DNA of 33,880 nucleotides from Clostridiales bacterium (GTDB lineage: Bacteria > Bacillota > Clostridia > Christensenellales > Borkfalkiaceae): contig JAFLVP010000003.1 in assembly GCA_022508265.1 (NCBI GenBank), positions 1-33,880 of the forward strand. The letters run 5' to 3'. Below are positions 22,949 through 30,580 of the stretch, piece by piece. The first letter of the stretch is position 1, and each line of letters opens with the position of its first letter. The position numbers and the translations under genes were made by a program. The notes under the pieces were generated by a model. That model made no database searches, was not told where the DNA came from, and worked only from the letters and a program-made list of their open reading frames with translations.

Positions 22949-24547
22949 TCAGTATATATCGGGCAGGTCGTTTAGAAACAACACCGTATCTCCCGCTGTT
23001 ATAATAGTTTTAAGCAGCTCCTGCGCCTTTTCGAGTGTGGGCACGAGCGCAAGCTTTTCCGCGTCTCCGCCCGCCGAAAGGTAGCCCTCTTTGACAGGCT
23101 GAACGAGCGTGTCGCCGACAAGAATAACCTTATCGAGCCCCGCAAGCTTTTCGCCGAGCGCTCTGTTTTCGGTCGCCTCAAGCACCCCGAGCTCAACAAG
23201 CCCGGGAGTAACCGCTATTTTATTTCCTTCAAAATATTTCAAAACCTCTATCGCGGCGGCGGCCCCCTTTATGTTGGAGTTGTAGCCGTCGTCGAGGATA
23301 TTGACGCCGTTAGCCTCAATGAGTTGAAGTCTGTGTTCGATAAATTCAAGCCCCTCTACCGCCTCCGCAATTTCCGCGGCAGTCATGCCGAGTTCAAAAG
23401 CAATTTCGGCGGCAAGCGCAATATTGTCAACCGCGTGTCTGCCCAAAAGCCTGGTCTTAACAGCAACGCTTTCGCCGCCCAAATTCAGCTTAAAGCTGCT
23501 GCCCCTATTGTCGCAGCTTACTTCGCTTGCACAGTCGCACTTTATCTTCTCGCAAGGGTAGTTATCAAAAAGTTCTATGCAGTCCGAAGCAATAACCGCC
23601 TTTTCCTTGGTGGAAAGCAGTATTTCGCCCTTCGCCTTGACGATATTTTCAAGGCTTAAAAAACTTTCGAGGTGCTGGGGGCAGATGCCGGTGATTATTG
23701 AGTAGTCGGGAGGGCACAAGTCGCAGAGTTCGGCAATATCGCCGACGTTGCGCGCACCCATTTCGGCAATAAATACGTCGAAGTCGTCGAGCTTGTTATT
23801 ATTTATTGAAAGCGCAAGCCCCAGCGGGGTGTTGTGCGAACGGGGCGTCGCCAAGACCTTGAATTTTTTGGAAAGAATATTTGAAAGTATTTGTTTGGTG
23901 CTCGTTTTGCCGTAGCTGCCCGTAATGCCTATAACCTTTATATGCGATAGGGCAAGTTTTTGTTTTGCACGTTTGACGAATTTTTTGTTGTGGGGGACTT
24001 CGTAAATCTTTGAAACGAGATTTGCAAACAGCACCAAGGGTATTAAAAGCAGCCCGAAGAGCGATAAGGGAACATATCTTAAATATTCGAATATGGCGTT
24101 GCCCCATACTTCGGACGCAAAATTGAGGAGAGTTACGATAAGATACACGAAAACCGCCGTAAAGAAAGCCAAAACGACGTAAAGACGTTTATATCGCGGG
24201 GTGGCGGTTACGGGGACTTTTAAAGCAACTTTATTGTCCGCCCAGATGTAGAGCGGAAGAAAGATTGCATAGCCTGCAAGCCCGACAATCGCCGCCCATT
24301 CGCCTATGAACGAAAAACACAGGGAAATTACGGCAACCGAGAGTGCGCAGAGCATAGTTAAAAGAATATGCCTTGTAAATACGAGGTTAGACTTCTTTTT
24401 CGTCCACTTAATAAACTTATTGCCGTTGTACCCGCCCGACTGCAAGATGCCGAGTAGCCTATAACAGCATCCCGCAAGCAGTACCGAGAAAATCACGGCT
24501 ATAATAATGCACTCTATGGTTTTTTCAACCGAAATAAAAATTCCCAT
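22949..24547 (-). CDS. murF: MurF-type Mur ligase with N-terminal membrane domain
   Basis: MurF adds D-Ala-D-Ala to UDP-MurNAc-tripeptide. Central and C-terminal domains are clear: GITGSYGKTSTK (P-loop, 208-219), SHNTPLGLAL, AEMGARNVGDIAELC, GRHAVDNIALAAEIA and LDDGYNSN. The usual soluble N-terminal substrate domain is missing; instead residues 1-180 hold about five transmembrane segments (near 11-30, 59-80, 84-102, 122-142, 158-178). The ligase would therefore sit on the inner face of the membrane. Such membrane-tethered MurF-like proteins occur in some Firmicutes. I chose the ATG at 24545-24547, which overlaps the preceding stop (TAATG) after GGAGAG; the in-frame ATG at 24601 lies inside the upstream gene. 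It precedes ddl. Confidence 0.85.
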   Translation of the reverse strand: MGIFISVEKTIECIIIAVIFSVLLAGCCYRLLGILQSGGYNGNKFIKWTKKKSNLVFTRHILLTMLCALSVAVISLCFSFIGEWAAIVGLAGYAIFLPLYIWADNKVALKVPVTATPRYKRLYVVLAFFTAVFVYLIVTLLNFASEVWGNAIFEYLRYVPLSLFGLLLIPLVLFANLVSKIYEVPHNKKFVKRAKQKLALSHIKVIGITGSYGKTSTKQILSNILSKKFKVLATPRSHNTPLGLALSINNNKLDDFDVFIAEMGARNVGDIAELCDLCPPDYSIITGICPQHLESFLSLENIVKAKGEILLSTKEKAVIASDCIELFDNYPCEKIKCDCASEVSCDNRGSSFKLNLGGESVAVKTRLLGRHAVDNIALAAEIAFELGMTAAEIAEAVEGLEFIEHRLQLIEANGVNILDDGYNSNIKGAAAAIEVLKYFEGNKIAVTPGLVELGVLEATENRALGEKLAGLDKVILVGDTLVQPVKEGYLSAGGDAEKLALVPTLEKAQELLKTIITAGDTVLFLNDLPDIY

Positions 24548-25266
24548 TATCTCTCCAAAAATTCCGAAATCTTTTGATTGTATAGATGCGGATATTCGCA
24601 AAAACCGAAATGCCCGCCCGAAAGAATTTCAAATTGACTGCCCGCAATTAGCCCGTGAAAAATTTCGCCCTCCTCGCTTGGCGGAGTGACGGTATCGCCC
24701 TCCCCGTACAATAGCAAAGTCGGATTTTTTATCTTTTTTGCACAGTCCTTTAAATCCTCGTTGACAATTAGCCTGTAGCTCTCTTTCATCATGGGCGAAA
24801 GGCGTCTATATTCCTCGCTGCCGAAGTGCTTTTCGGCAAATTTCGGAAAGAGCTTTTTTACCCGCCTGTACGCATTTACCCGCCTGATATACTGCAATGA
24901 ACGCGGTTTTACTATGCCCGCACCACCGCAGATTATTAACTTTTCCGCAAGCTCGCCGCGCTCGGATAACAGCTTGAAAGCCACCCTTGCGCCGAAGGAG
25001 TGAGCGATGATATGCGGACTGTCAAGCCGCATATTTTTTATGAATTTTTCAAGCCAGACGGCGTAATCGCCTACGCTCCAAGCTCTTTCCGTCTGCTCGC
25101 TTCCGCCAAAGCAAGGGAAGTCGGGTGCGGTTACGCAAAAACGCTCGGACAAATATTTTATTTGATAGTAAAAGCTTTCCTTGCGGGAGGCGTAGCCGTG
25201 CAACAAAAGCACGTCTTTGCCGCTGCCCGCTCTCGTGTAAGAAACGAATTTACCTTCTAAAAAAAT
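24547..25266 (-). CDS. Alpha/beta hydrolase, probable ATT start codon
   Basis: A 239-residue alpha/beta-hydrolase of unknown substrate. LLLHGYASRKES carries the oxyanion loop, AHSFGARVAF the nucleophile elbow (Ser in HSFG), YGEGDTVTPP the acid, and SGGHFGF the His. The first ATG/GTG/TTG in frame is the GTG at 25210-25212, but it would begin inside the first core strand and has no ribosome binding site. Upstream the frame stays open and encodes FLEGKFVSYTRAGSGKDV, the expected first strands. The only start at the right distance (seven bases) after AAGGAG (25274-25279) is ATT at 25264-25266; no ATG, GTG or TTG lies between the upstream stop (25318-25320) and 25212. It is co-transcribed with rimI and murF. 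Confidence 0.85.
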   Translation of the reverse strand: MFLEGKFVSYTRAGSGKDVLLLHGYASRKESFYYQIKYLSERFCVTAPDFPCFGGSEQTERAWSVGDYAVWLEKFIKNMRLDSPHIIAHSFGARVAFKLLSERGELAEKLIICGGAGIVKPRSLQYIRRVNAYRRVKKLFPKFAEKHFGSEEYRRLSPMMKESYRLIVNEDLKDCAKKIKNPTLLLYGEGDTVTPPSEEGEIFHGLIAGSQFEILSGGHFGFCEYPHLYNQKISEFLER

Positions 25267-25341
25267 GTTACAACTCCTTAACGGATAATCAACGCAACCG
25301 AATAAATCGGTCCGGGTCTAACCTGCGCGGCATTACGGAAA

Positions 25342-25776
25342 CTACAGTTCTTTTACCATAACAAGACAGTCTTCGCCGTCGGAATAGTACCTTGTGCGGG
25401 CATATACGCCTTTAAAGCCGCATTTAAGGTACAGAGCCATTGCTACGCTGTTTGAAACGCGCACTTCCAAAAAGACCTTTTCCACGCCCTTTGATTTGGC
25501 ATATTGCAAAAGCTCTTGCAAAACGGCGGTGCCTATGCCGCTATTGCGGTAATACTCAACCACGGCAATGTTATCGATATCCGCACTGTCAACCGCCTTC
25601 GTAATGCCGCCGTATCCCACGATTTCGCCGTTCTCTTCGGCAAGCACGCCGTGAAAGCTTTCCTCTTCGAAGCTCGAAACAAGCATTTTATAGCTCCACG
25701 GCTCCTTGGGAAAGCACTCCTTTTCCATTTCGGAAATCTTTAAAATGTCCTCGTATCTCCACTCTCTTATCTTCAT
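25342..25776 (-). CDS. rimI: Ribosomal protein S18-alanine N-acetyltransferase RimI
   Basis: A 144-residue GNAT enzyme that acetylates the N terminus of S18. Visible features are IREWRYEDILKI at the start, the acetyl-CoA loop YYRNSGIGTAVL and VRVSNSVAMALYLKCGFK near the C terminus, the family signature. The start at 25774-25776 follows GGGAG and lies one base after the tsaB stop; a 26-residue extension upstream would run inside tsaB. tsaB-rimI adjacency is conserved in many bacteria. Confidence 0.93.
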   Translation of the reverse strand: MKIREWRYEDILKISEMEKECFPKEPWSYKMLVSSFEEESFHGVLAEENGEIVGYGGITKAVDSADIDNIAVVEYYRNSGIGTAVLQELLQYAKSKGVEKVFLEVRVSNSVAMALYLKCGFKGVYARTRYYSDGEDCLVMVKEL

Positions 25777-25777
25777 A

Positions 25778-26401
25778 TTACTCCCAATCAGACGCACTTT
25801 TCTGGCGTCTTTCACGCACTTCCTCTGCCTGACTTTTACGCACGTAGAGGGCATGAATATTTTTTGAAAAATTGCGTTCGTTGAGGCATATTGCGGGGGA
25901 TAAGCATTTTTTTACGTCTAATTTCGAGTAGTTTTCAAAGGGCAAATCTTCAAAGCCGTACAGCTTTTTATTTAGGTTTTTTACTTCTTCCTCGGAGAGA
26001 TATTTATATTCCTTATCGCCGCCGGAGTAAGCGCACAAATAATAGCAATTGCGCCCCGCATCTATGACGACGCAGAAATTTTCGTCTGCCACATTATATG
26101 CTATCATATCGAACGCCGTTACACCGAGAAGGGGCTTTTTCGTTGCAAGCGCAAACCCCTTTACGGTGGCAATACCTATTCTTATTCCCGTGAACGAGCC
26201 GGGGCCAGTAACCGCCGCAAAAAAGTCACACTCGTCAGGTTTGAGTTCGGCTTCGGAGAGAGCCGCGGCTATCTCGTCCATAAGTATCTGCGAGTGTTTC
26301 ATGGCACACTCGGGTAAATGCCTTAAAACCTGCCTGTCTCCCTTTTGTGCAAGAACCGTGAGATAGCGGGACGAGGTGTCTATTGCCAAAAAATTACTCA
26401 T
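25778..26401 (-). CDS. tsaB: tRNA threonylcarbamoyladenosine biosynthesis protein TsaB
   Basis: TsaB is the inactive sugar-kinase-fold partner that, with TsaD and TsaE, makes t6A37 in ANN-decoding tRNAs. In 207 residues FLAIDTSSRYLTV, HSQILMDEI and VTGPGSFTGIRIGIATVKGFA are typical. It overlaps tsaE by eight bases. tsaD is not in the window. Confidence 0.95.
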   Translation of the reverse strand: MSNFLAIDTSSRYLTVLAQKGDRQVLRHLPECAMKHSQILMDEIAAALSEAELKPDECDFFAAVTGPGSFTGIRIGIATVKGFALATKKPLLGVTAFDMIAYNVADENFCVVIDAGRNCYYLCAYSGGDKEYKYLSEEEVKNLNKKLYGFEDLPFENYSKLDVKKCLSPAICLNERNFSKNIHALYVRKSQAEEVRERRQKSASDWE

Positions 26402-26795
26402 AAATTATCTTTCTCCCGCCGCTTATCTTTTCTATGACGACCCTTTTACAGTTTTCGGGCAGTACGTCAGCAATATTTTGCGCCCACTCGATGACGCATA
26501 CTCCGCCCGAATAGAAATAGTCGCAAAGCCCCAAAGCCTCCGCCTGCGCGCCGCTTTTTAAACGGTAGCAGTCGAAGTGGTACAATTTTCCGTCGTATTC
26601 GTTCATATAGGCGTAAGTCGGGCTTAAAATTTCGTCAAAAATGCCGAGACCCCTTGCAATTCCCTTGCAAAATACCGTCTTGCCCGCTCCCATTTCGCCT
26701 TCCAATAAGACGACGTCGCCGCTTTTAAGCGTCTTTGCATATTTTTCGCCAAGCGCCATAGTTTCCTCTGCACTCGCGGTTAAAATTACTGCCAT
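26394..26795 (-). CDS. tsaE: tRNA threonylcarbamoyladenosine biosynthesis ATPase TsaE
   Basis: TsaE is the P-loop ATPase that resets the TsaBD complex in t6A synthesis. The 133-residue protein has GEMGAGKT (33-40), SPTYAYMNEY and HFDCYRLKS, and CVIEWAQNI near the C terminus. It starts the transcript tsaE-tsaB-rimI-hydrolase-murF-ddl. No ribosome binding site is present; the ATG at 26793-26795 lies seven bases past a -10 element, so a leaderless mRNA is likely. The start codon is also part of an 11-bp palindrome arm. Confidence 0.94.
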   Translation of the reverse strand: MAVILTASAEETMALGEKYAKTLKSGDVVLLEGEMGAGKTVFCKGIARGLGIFDEILSPTYAYMNEYDGKLYHFDCYRLKSGAQAEALGLCDYFYSGGVCVIEWAQNIADVLPENCKRVVIEKISGGRKIIYE

Positions 26796-26830
26796 ACGCT
26801 TATTATAGCTCGTATGGCAGTTTTTTGCAA
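26789..26830 (-). promoter_or_regulatory. tsaE promoter inside an 11-bp inverted repeat
   Basis: On the minus strand TTGCAA (26825-26830), a 17-base spacer and TATAAT (26802-26807). The -10 lies in the loop of the inverted repeat ACTGCCATACG / CGTATGGCAGT, whose inner arm contains the tsaE start codon. On the plus strand the repeat is followed by six T, but no plus-strand gene precedes it. The -35 directly follows the ribU stop codon. Confidence 0.7.
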
Positions 26831-27517
26831 TTAAGTTTGAGTATTTTGTTTAATTTTACGATTTTCGAATTTTTTGTTTGTTAGCTTAATCAGCTTTGAA
26901 ACCGATTTGTAAATAAGCATTACGATAACGGAAATCGAAACTGCCTTTATCAGGTTAAACAGCATTACCCAGCCCCACACGTAGTTGTTTAAGAAGAATG
27001 ACATTCCGAACTGCCAGTTAAAGCCCACGAATACGGGGAAGTTGAACAGCCAATTGACGGGGAACGACCATAAAACCTGTGCTATGCAACCAAGTGAAAT
27101 AAATATGATAACGCTTTTAATGCCCTTGTGATATTTGTAGGCAACCGTCGGTATAAGCACGAAGGGCAGCATCATTATGATGTTTGCAATTTCGCCCACC
27201 CCGAAAGTCGAGGAAAAGAATATCCACAGCAATTCCTTTAAGACGCCGATTATAATACCCGCCAAGGGTCCAAGCGCGAAACCGCCCAAAAGCGGGAACA
27301 CGTTTGAAAAGTCGAGTTTCAGAAATGAAATCGGCGTTCCCGGAAGCAGTGCAAACTCCAAAAAGCGCAGTGCGTAAGATAGTGCTGTAAAAATTGCAAT
27401 GTACGCTATGCGTGTTGCCGTGAAGTACTCCGAAAATACTTGCTTTGCCGTGCGTTTTTGCTCAACCTTATTGAGCTGTTCGACCCCGTCGGGGGCGTTT
27501 GTTGTTCTTTCTTCCAT
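26831..27517 (-). CDS. ribU: Riboflavin ECF transporter substrate-binding component
   Basis: The S component of an energy-coupling-factor transporter, which binds riboflavin in the membrane and is powered by a shared EcfA/EcfT module encoded elsewhere. The 228-residue protein has about six hydrophobic segments, with RIAYIAIFTALSYALRF in the first and FLKLDFSNVFPLLGGFALGP, a signature of RibU-type S components. Substrate is supported by the FMN riboswitch directly upstream. The ATG at 27515-27517 follows GAGGTG; the in-frame GTG three codons earlier lies in that ribosome binding site. Confidence 0.93.
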   Translation of the reverse strand: MEERTTNAPDGVEQLNKVEQKRTAKQVFSEYFTATRIAYIAIFTALSYALRFLEFALLPGTPISFLKLDFSNVFPLLGGFALGPLAGIIIGVLKELLWIFFSSTFGVGEIANIIMMLPFVLIPTVAYKYHKGIKSVIIFISLGCIAQVLWSFPVNWLFNFPVFVGFNWQFGMSFFLNNYVWGWVMLFNLIKAVSISVIVMLIYKSVSKLIKLTNKKFENRKIKQNTQT

Positions 27518-27564
27518 AAAAAACACCTCTGAAATTTATTTTTAAAGTTGTTCTTTAAAGAAAA

Positions 27565-27587
27565 CCGCCCCGAAAATTTCGGAGCGG
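27565..27587 (-). terminator. Riboswitch expression-platform terminator
   Basis: On the minus strand CCGCTCCGAAA pairs with TTTCGGGGCGG (one G-T pair) and is followed by TTTTCTTT. It lies between the FMN aptamer and ribU, so FMN binding should favour this terminator and shut off uptake. Confidence 0.82.
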
Positions 27588-27614
27588 AAAATAAGACGAT
27601 TGAAAAATCGACCC

Positions 27615-27800
27615 TTACTCTTTTTTCATCCGGACTATACCGTTGGTACGGGAATTTCACCCGTTCGGGGTCTTTGAAGTTTTGCACGCTATTGTTTGAA
27701 ATCTTTTACAATAAGGTGTGCAAAGCGTTGCTACGCTCGCGCAAAGACCTTCGTGGACTGTAACCACCAGTGGGGAATTGCACCCCGCCCCAAAGAATAA
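27615..27800 (-). ncRNA. FMN riboswitch (RFN element) controlling ribU, with enlarged variable arm
   Basis: The conserved RFN core is clear on the minus strand: GGGGTGCAATTCCCCACTGG, GGTTACAGTCCACGA, then ACGGGTGAAATTCCCGTACC and GGTATAGTCCGGATGAAA. Helix P1 pairs TTATTCTTT (27792-27800) with AAAGAGTAA (27615-27623). Between the two halves the variable arm is expanded to about 81 bases (27669-27749), closed by GGTCTTTG / CAAAGACC and filled with the R2 repeat also found in copy C. Confidence 0.95.
27669..27749 (-). repeat. R2 hairpin repeat inside the FMN riboswitch variable arm
   Basis: Inside the GGTCTTTG / CAAAGACC closing stem lies GCGAGCGTAGCAACGC followed by TTTGCACACCTTATTGTAAA, then AACAATA and GTGCAAAA. 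The left 37 bases match the segment at 8656-8720 with only a few changes. It folds as an AGCGT / ACGCT hairpin plus a long TTTGCAC-TATTGT / ACAATA-GTGCAAA stem. The conserved aptamer core is untouched. Confidence 0.8.
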
Positions 27801-27817
27801 CTTCAAATTGTAATTGT

Positions 27818-27846
27818 ATTATATAATACTGAAATGTCGTTGTCAA
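27818..27846 (-). promoter_or_regulatory. Promoter of the FMN riboswitch and ribU
   Basis: A consensus promoter on the minus strand: TTGACA (27841-27846), 17 bases, TATAAT (27818-27823). The start near 27811 leaves about 10 bases before helix P1 of the riboswitch. Confidence 0.93.
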
Positions 27847-27862
27847 ATACTTATAGCCGACA

Positions 27863-28708
27863 TTATTCGTGAATAAACAGCACGCCTAGAGTGTTCTTGC
27901 CGCAATGGGTAGTGACGACGCAACCCGCCGTGGTTTCGAGCACTTCTTTGAAGCTGAATGTCTCTTCAACTTGCTTTCTTGCCTTTTCAACAATTTCAGG
28001 TTCGCAGCTTGAATGAGTTATAAAGCAGCGCGTGTTGTCGTATTTATGGTAGGTTTCCGATAAATCGGATATATAGTTTTTAATGCAGCGCTCAATTCCG
28101 CCCATATATTTTTTCTTGGCGTACAGCTTGCCGTCCTTCATATCTATCATTGGATGAAGCTTTAACACCTTTGCACCCATAAGTGCGGCGAGCGAGCATC
28201 TTCCGCCCTTATGAAGATAGTCGAGCGCGTCCGGCACGAACGACGTATTTACTTTGTCGCGAAGGGACATGATGGTGTCCACGATTTCCTGCGGCTTTTT
28301 GCCCTCGGCGACAAGGTCGCATGCCTTTAATACCAATAGCCCCTGACCGGTTGAAAGTGCGTATGAGTCCACCGCGTACACTTTTCCGTCGAAGGATTTT
28401 GCGGCGGTAGCTGCGTTTTCGTGGGAGACCGAAGCCTTGGAGGAGATGTTAATATGAATAACCGTGTCGCAGTCTTCAAGGCACCTTTTAAAATACTCGG
28501 TGTATTCCTCTACCGAGGGTGCGCTCGATTTGGGTAAAACGCCGTTTTCCTTGACGAAAGAAAATATGTCCGTCGGCTTTATGTCAATACCGTCCTTATA
28601 AACCTTTTCGCCCATAATAACGCTGAGCGGCAAAATACCGACGTTGTAGCGCTCTATAAGTTCCGGACTTAAATCACAAGTAGAATCTGCTGTAATTTTG
28701 ATCTTCAT
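27863..28708 (-). CDS. DegV family fatty-acid-binding protein (FakB-like)
   Basis: DegV/FakB proteins hold a fatty acid while FakA phosphorylates it. The 281-residue protein has ITADSTCDLSPELI, LPLSVIMGEKVYKDGIDI, KSSAPSVEEY (lipid-binding loop), INISSKASVSHENA and DYLHKGGRCSLA, all typical. The FakA kinase is at 3700-5352, so both halves are in this window although in different operons; genomes often have several FakB proteins with different acyl preference. It follows glyA with GGAGGTAAT before its ATG. Confidence 0.9.
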   Translation of the reverse strand: MKIKITADSTCDLSPELIERYNVGILPLSVIMGEKVYKDGIDIKPTDIFSFVKENGVLPKSSAPSVEEYTEYFKRCLEDCDTVIHINISSKASVSHENAATAAKSFDGKVYAVDSYALSTGQGLLVLKACDLVAEGKKPQEIVDTIMSLRDKVNTSFVPDALDYLHKGGRCSLAALMGAKVLKLHPMIDMKDGKLYAKKKYMGGIERCIKNYISDLSETYHKYDNTRCFITHSSCEPEIVEKARKQVEETFSFKEVLETTAGCVVTTHCGKNTLGVLFIHE

Positions 28709-28779
28709 ATTACCTCCAAAAATCGAATTGCCCCCGTAATATATTGGAGTTAACGCGATTTTCTCGAAAAAATTTTACG

Positions 28780-30030
28780 TTATTTTACAATGCCTTTATA
28801 CAGAGGGAAGCTGTTGCAAAGATTTTTAACTTCCTTTTTAACACTCTCGAAAGCCGCCTCTTTTTTCTCGATTATGTCGGCAATAAGTCCGGCTATTATG
28901 CGTGCCTCTTTCTCTTTCATACCGCGCGTAGTAATCGCGGGAGTTCCCACCCTTATGCCCGAAGCTACAAAGGGCGATTGCTTATCGAAGGGTATTGTGT
29001 TCTTGTTAACGGTTATATGAACCTCGTCTAAAAGCGCAGTCAAGGCTTTACCGGTAAGGTCGGTCTGTGACAAATCCAAAAGTATGAGGTGATTGTCCGT
29101 TCCGCCCGATACCATTTTAATTCCGCGCTTTGTAAACTCGTCCGCCATAGCTGCAGCGTTTTTAAGTATTTGCGCCTGATACTCCTTGAACTCGGGGGAC
29201 AGCGCTTCTTGGAAAGCCACCGCCTTTGCCGCAATTATATGCATGAGCGGACCGCCCTGAAGTCCGGGGAATACCGCCTTGTCGATAACCTTGCCCCACT
29301 TTTCCTTGCACATAATGACACCGCCGCGGGGACCGCGCAATGTCTTATGCGTGGTGGTGGTCACAAAATCGGCATAGGGCACGGGCGAGGGATGCAGCCC
29401 GGCAGCCACAAGACCCGCAATGTGGGCAATATCAACGAACATAACCGCGCCGACCTTGTCGCAAATTTCCCTTATACGCTTAAAATCTATAAATCTCGGA
29501 TAGGCGCTTGCGCCCGAAATTATCACTTTAGGCTTGCATTCAAGCGCAATTTTCTCCATTTCGTCGTAGTCTATAGTTTCCTCGCCCTCTTTGACGCCGT
29601 AGGGCACGATATTGAAATACTTGCCCGAAATATTTACGGGTGAGCCGTGCGAAAGATGTCCGCCGTGCGAAAGGTTCATACCCATGACAGTATCGCCGGG
29701 GTTGCAGGTTGCAAAGAGAACGGCAAGATTGGCGCTTGCGCCCGAATGGGGCTGAACGTTGCAGTATTCACAGCCGAAAATCCGCTTTAATCTGTCCTTT
29801 GCAAGGTTTTCCGCAACATCCACGAACTCGCAGCCGCCGTAGTAGCGGTGTGCGGGGTAGCCCTCGGCATATTTGTTGGTGAGATGACTGCCCGCCGCTG
29901 CCATAACCGCAGGCGACACAAAATTTTCGCTTGCGATAAGCTCGATATTGTTCTGCTGACGCGCAAGTTCATTCTTTAACGCCTCGGCAATCTCGGGATC
30001 CGTTTGTTCAATTAGAGAAATGTCTATCAT
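28780..30030 (-). CDS. glyA: Serine hydroxymethyltransferase
   Basis: GlyA converts serine and tetrahydrofolate into glycine and methylene-THF, the main one-carbon source. The 416-residue protein has [39 protein letters not shown] and [15 protein letters not shown] with the PLP lysine at position 229, as in E. coli. The start follows AAGGAG, and a promoter is at 30120-30148. The folate product links it to Fmt. Confidence 0.97.
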   Translation of the reverse strand: MIDISLIEQTDPEIAEALKNELARQQNNIELIASENFVSPAVMAAAGSHLTNKYAEGYPAHRYYGGCEFVDVAENLAKDRLKRIFGCEYCNVQPHSGASANLAVLFATCNPGDTVMGMNLSHGGHLSHGSPVNISGKYFNIVPYGVKEGEETIDYDEMEKIALECKPKVIISGASAYPRFIDFKRIREICDKVGAVMFVDIAHIAGLVAAGLHPSPVPYADFVTTTTHKTLRGPRGGVIMCKEKWGKVIDKAVFPGLQGGPLMHIIAAKAVAFQEALSPEFKEYQAQILKNAAAMADEFTKRGIKMVSGGTDNHLILLDLSQTDLTGKALTALLDEVHITVNKNTIPFDKQSPFVASGIRVGTPAITTRGMKEKEARIIAGLIADIIEKKEAAFESVKKEVKNLCNSFPLYKGIVK

Positions 30031-30119
30031 ATTATAAACTCCTTTTTCCGCCGTCCGCCCTGACGCAATGTATTCGGCGCGCCATTCGTTGGGGATACCG
30101 ACGGTTGATTTTTTAGTAT

Positions 30120-30148
30120 ATTATATCATAACAATTTAAAGATAACAA
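30120..30148 (-). promoter_or_regulatory. Promoter of glyA-degV
   Basis: TTGTTA (30143-30148), 17 bases, TATAAT (30120-30125) on the minus strand, with a leader of about 85 bases before the glyA ATG. Confidence 0.8.
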
Positions 30149-30220
30149 GGAATTAGCGCAAAAATTTAAACTTTAACACAAATACGGATATTCAACTCCG
30201 TCCGATACATTTATGTAAAA

Positions 30221-30251
30221 AGAGCGCAACCCTCCGTGTGAAGTGCGCCCT
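30221..30251 (-). terminator. Terminator of hslV-hslU-hisS-trxA
   Basis: AGAGCGCA (30221-30228) pairs with TGCGCCCT (30244-30251), one G-T pair; on the minus strand the stem is followed by a short T-run (TCTTTTTAC). Confidence 0.75.
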
Positions 30252-30264
30252 TTAAACTAACCGA

Positions 30265-30579
30265 TTATAAATTTGCCGCAAGGAATTCCTCTGCCTCGTC
30301 CTTGGTCATATAGCCGAGAGATTTTTCCACAAGCTCGCCGCCCTTGAATACACCGACGAGGGGGATTGACATAATTCCGTAGCGTGCTGCAAGCTCCATA
30401 TTCTTGTCGATATCGACCTTTACGAATATCGCCTTGTCCGCATAGCTTTCGGAGACCTCCTCCATAACGGGCGCAAGCATTTTGCATGGTCCGCACCAGG
30501 TTGCAAAGAAATCGCAAACCACGGGCTTGTCCCCCTTTAAAAGTTCGTCAAATTTTTGAATATCAATCTGTTCTACCAT
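30265..30579 (-). CDS. trxA: Thioredoxin
   Basis: A 104-residue thioredoxin with the redox motif WCGPCK (Cys29, Cys32), preceded by VVCDFFAT, and the cis-Pro loop MSIPLVGVFKGG. It reduces protein disulfides in the cytoplasm. It begins one base after the hisS stop codon and is last in its operon. Confidence 0.96.
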   Translation of the reverse strand: MVEQIDIQKFDELLKGDKPVVCDFFATWCGPCKMLAPVMEEVSESYADKAIFVKVDIDKNMELAARYGIMSIPLVGVFKGGELVEKSLGYMTKDEAEEFLAANL

Positions 30580-30580
30580 A

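Noticed and set aside
24547-24601. Upstream ATG at 24601 as the murF start
   Set aside because: It would overlap the hydrolase gene by 55 bases and has no ribosome binding site, while the ATG at 24547 has GGAGAG and a stop-start overlap.
30181-30264. Possible small gene between trxA and the glyA promoter
   Set aside because: Only the trxA terminator is present; no frame with a start and ribosome binding site.
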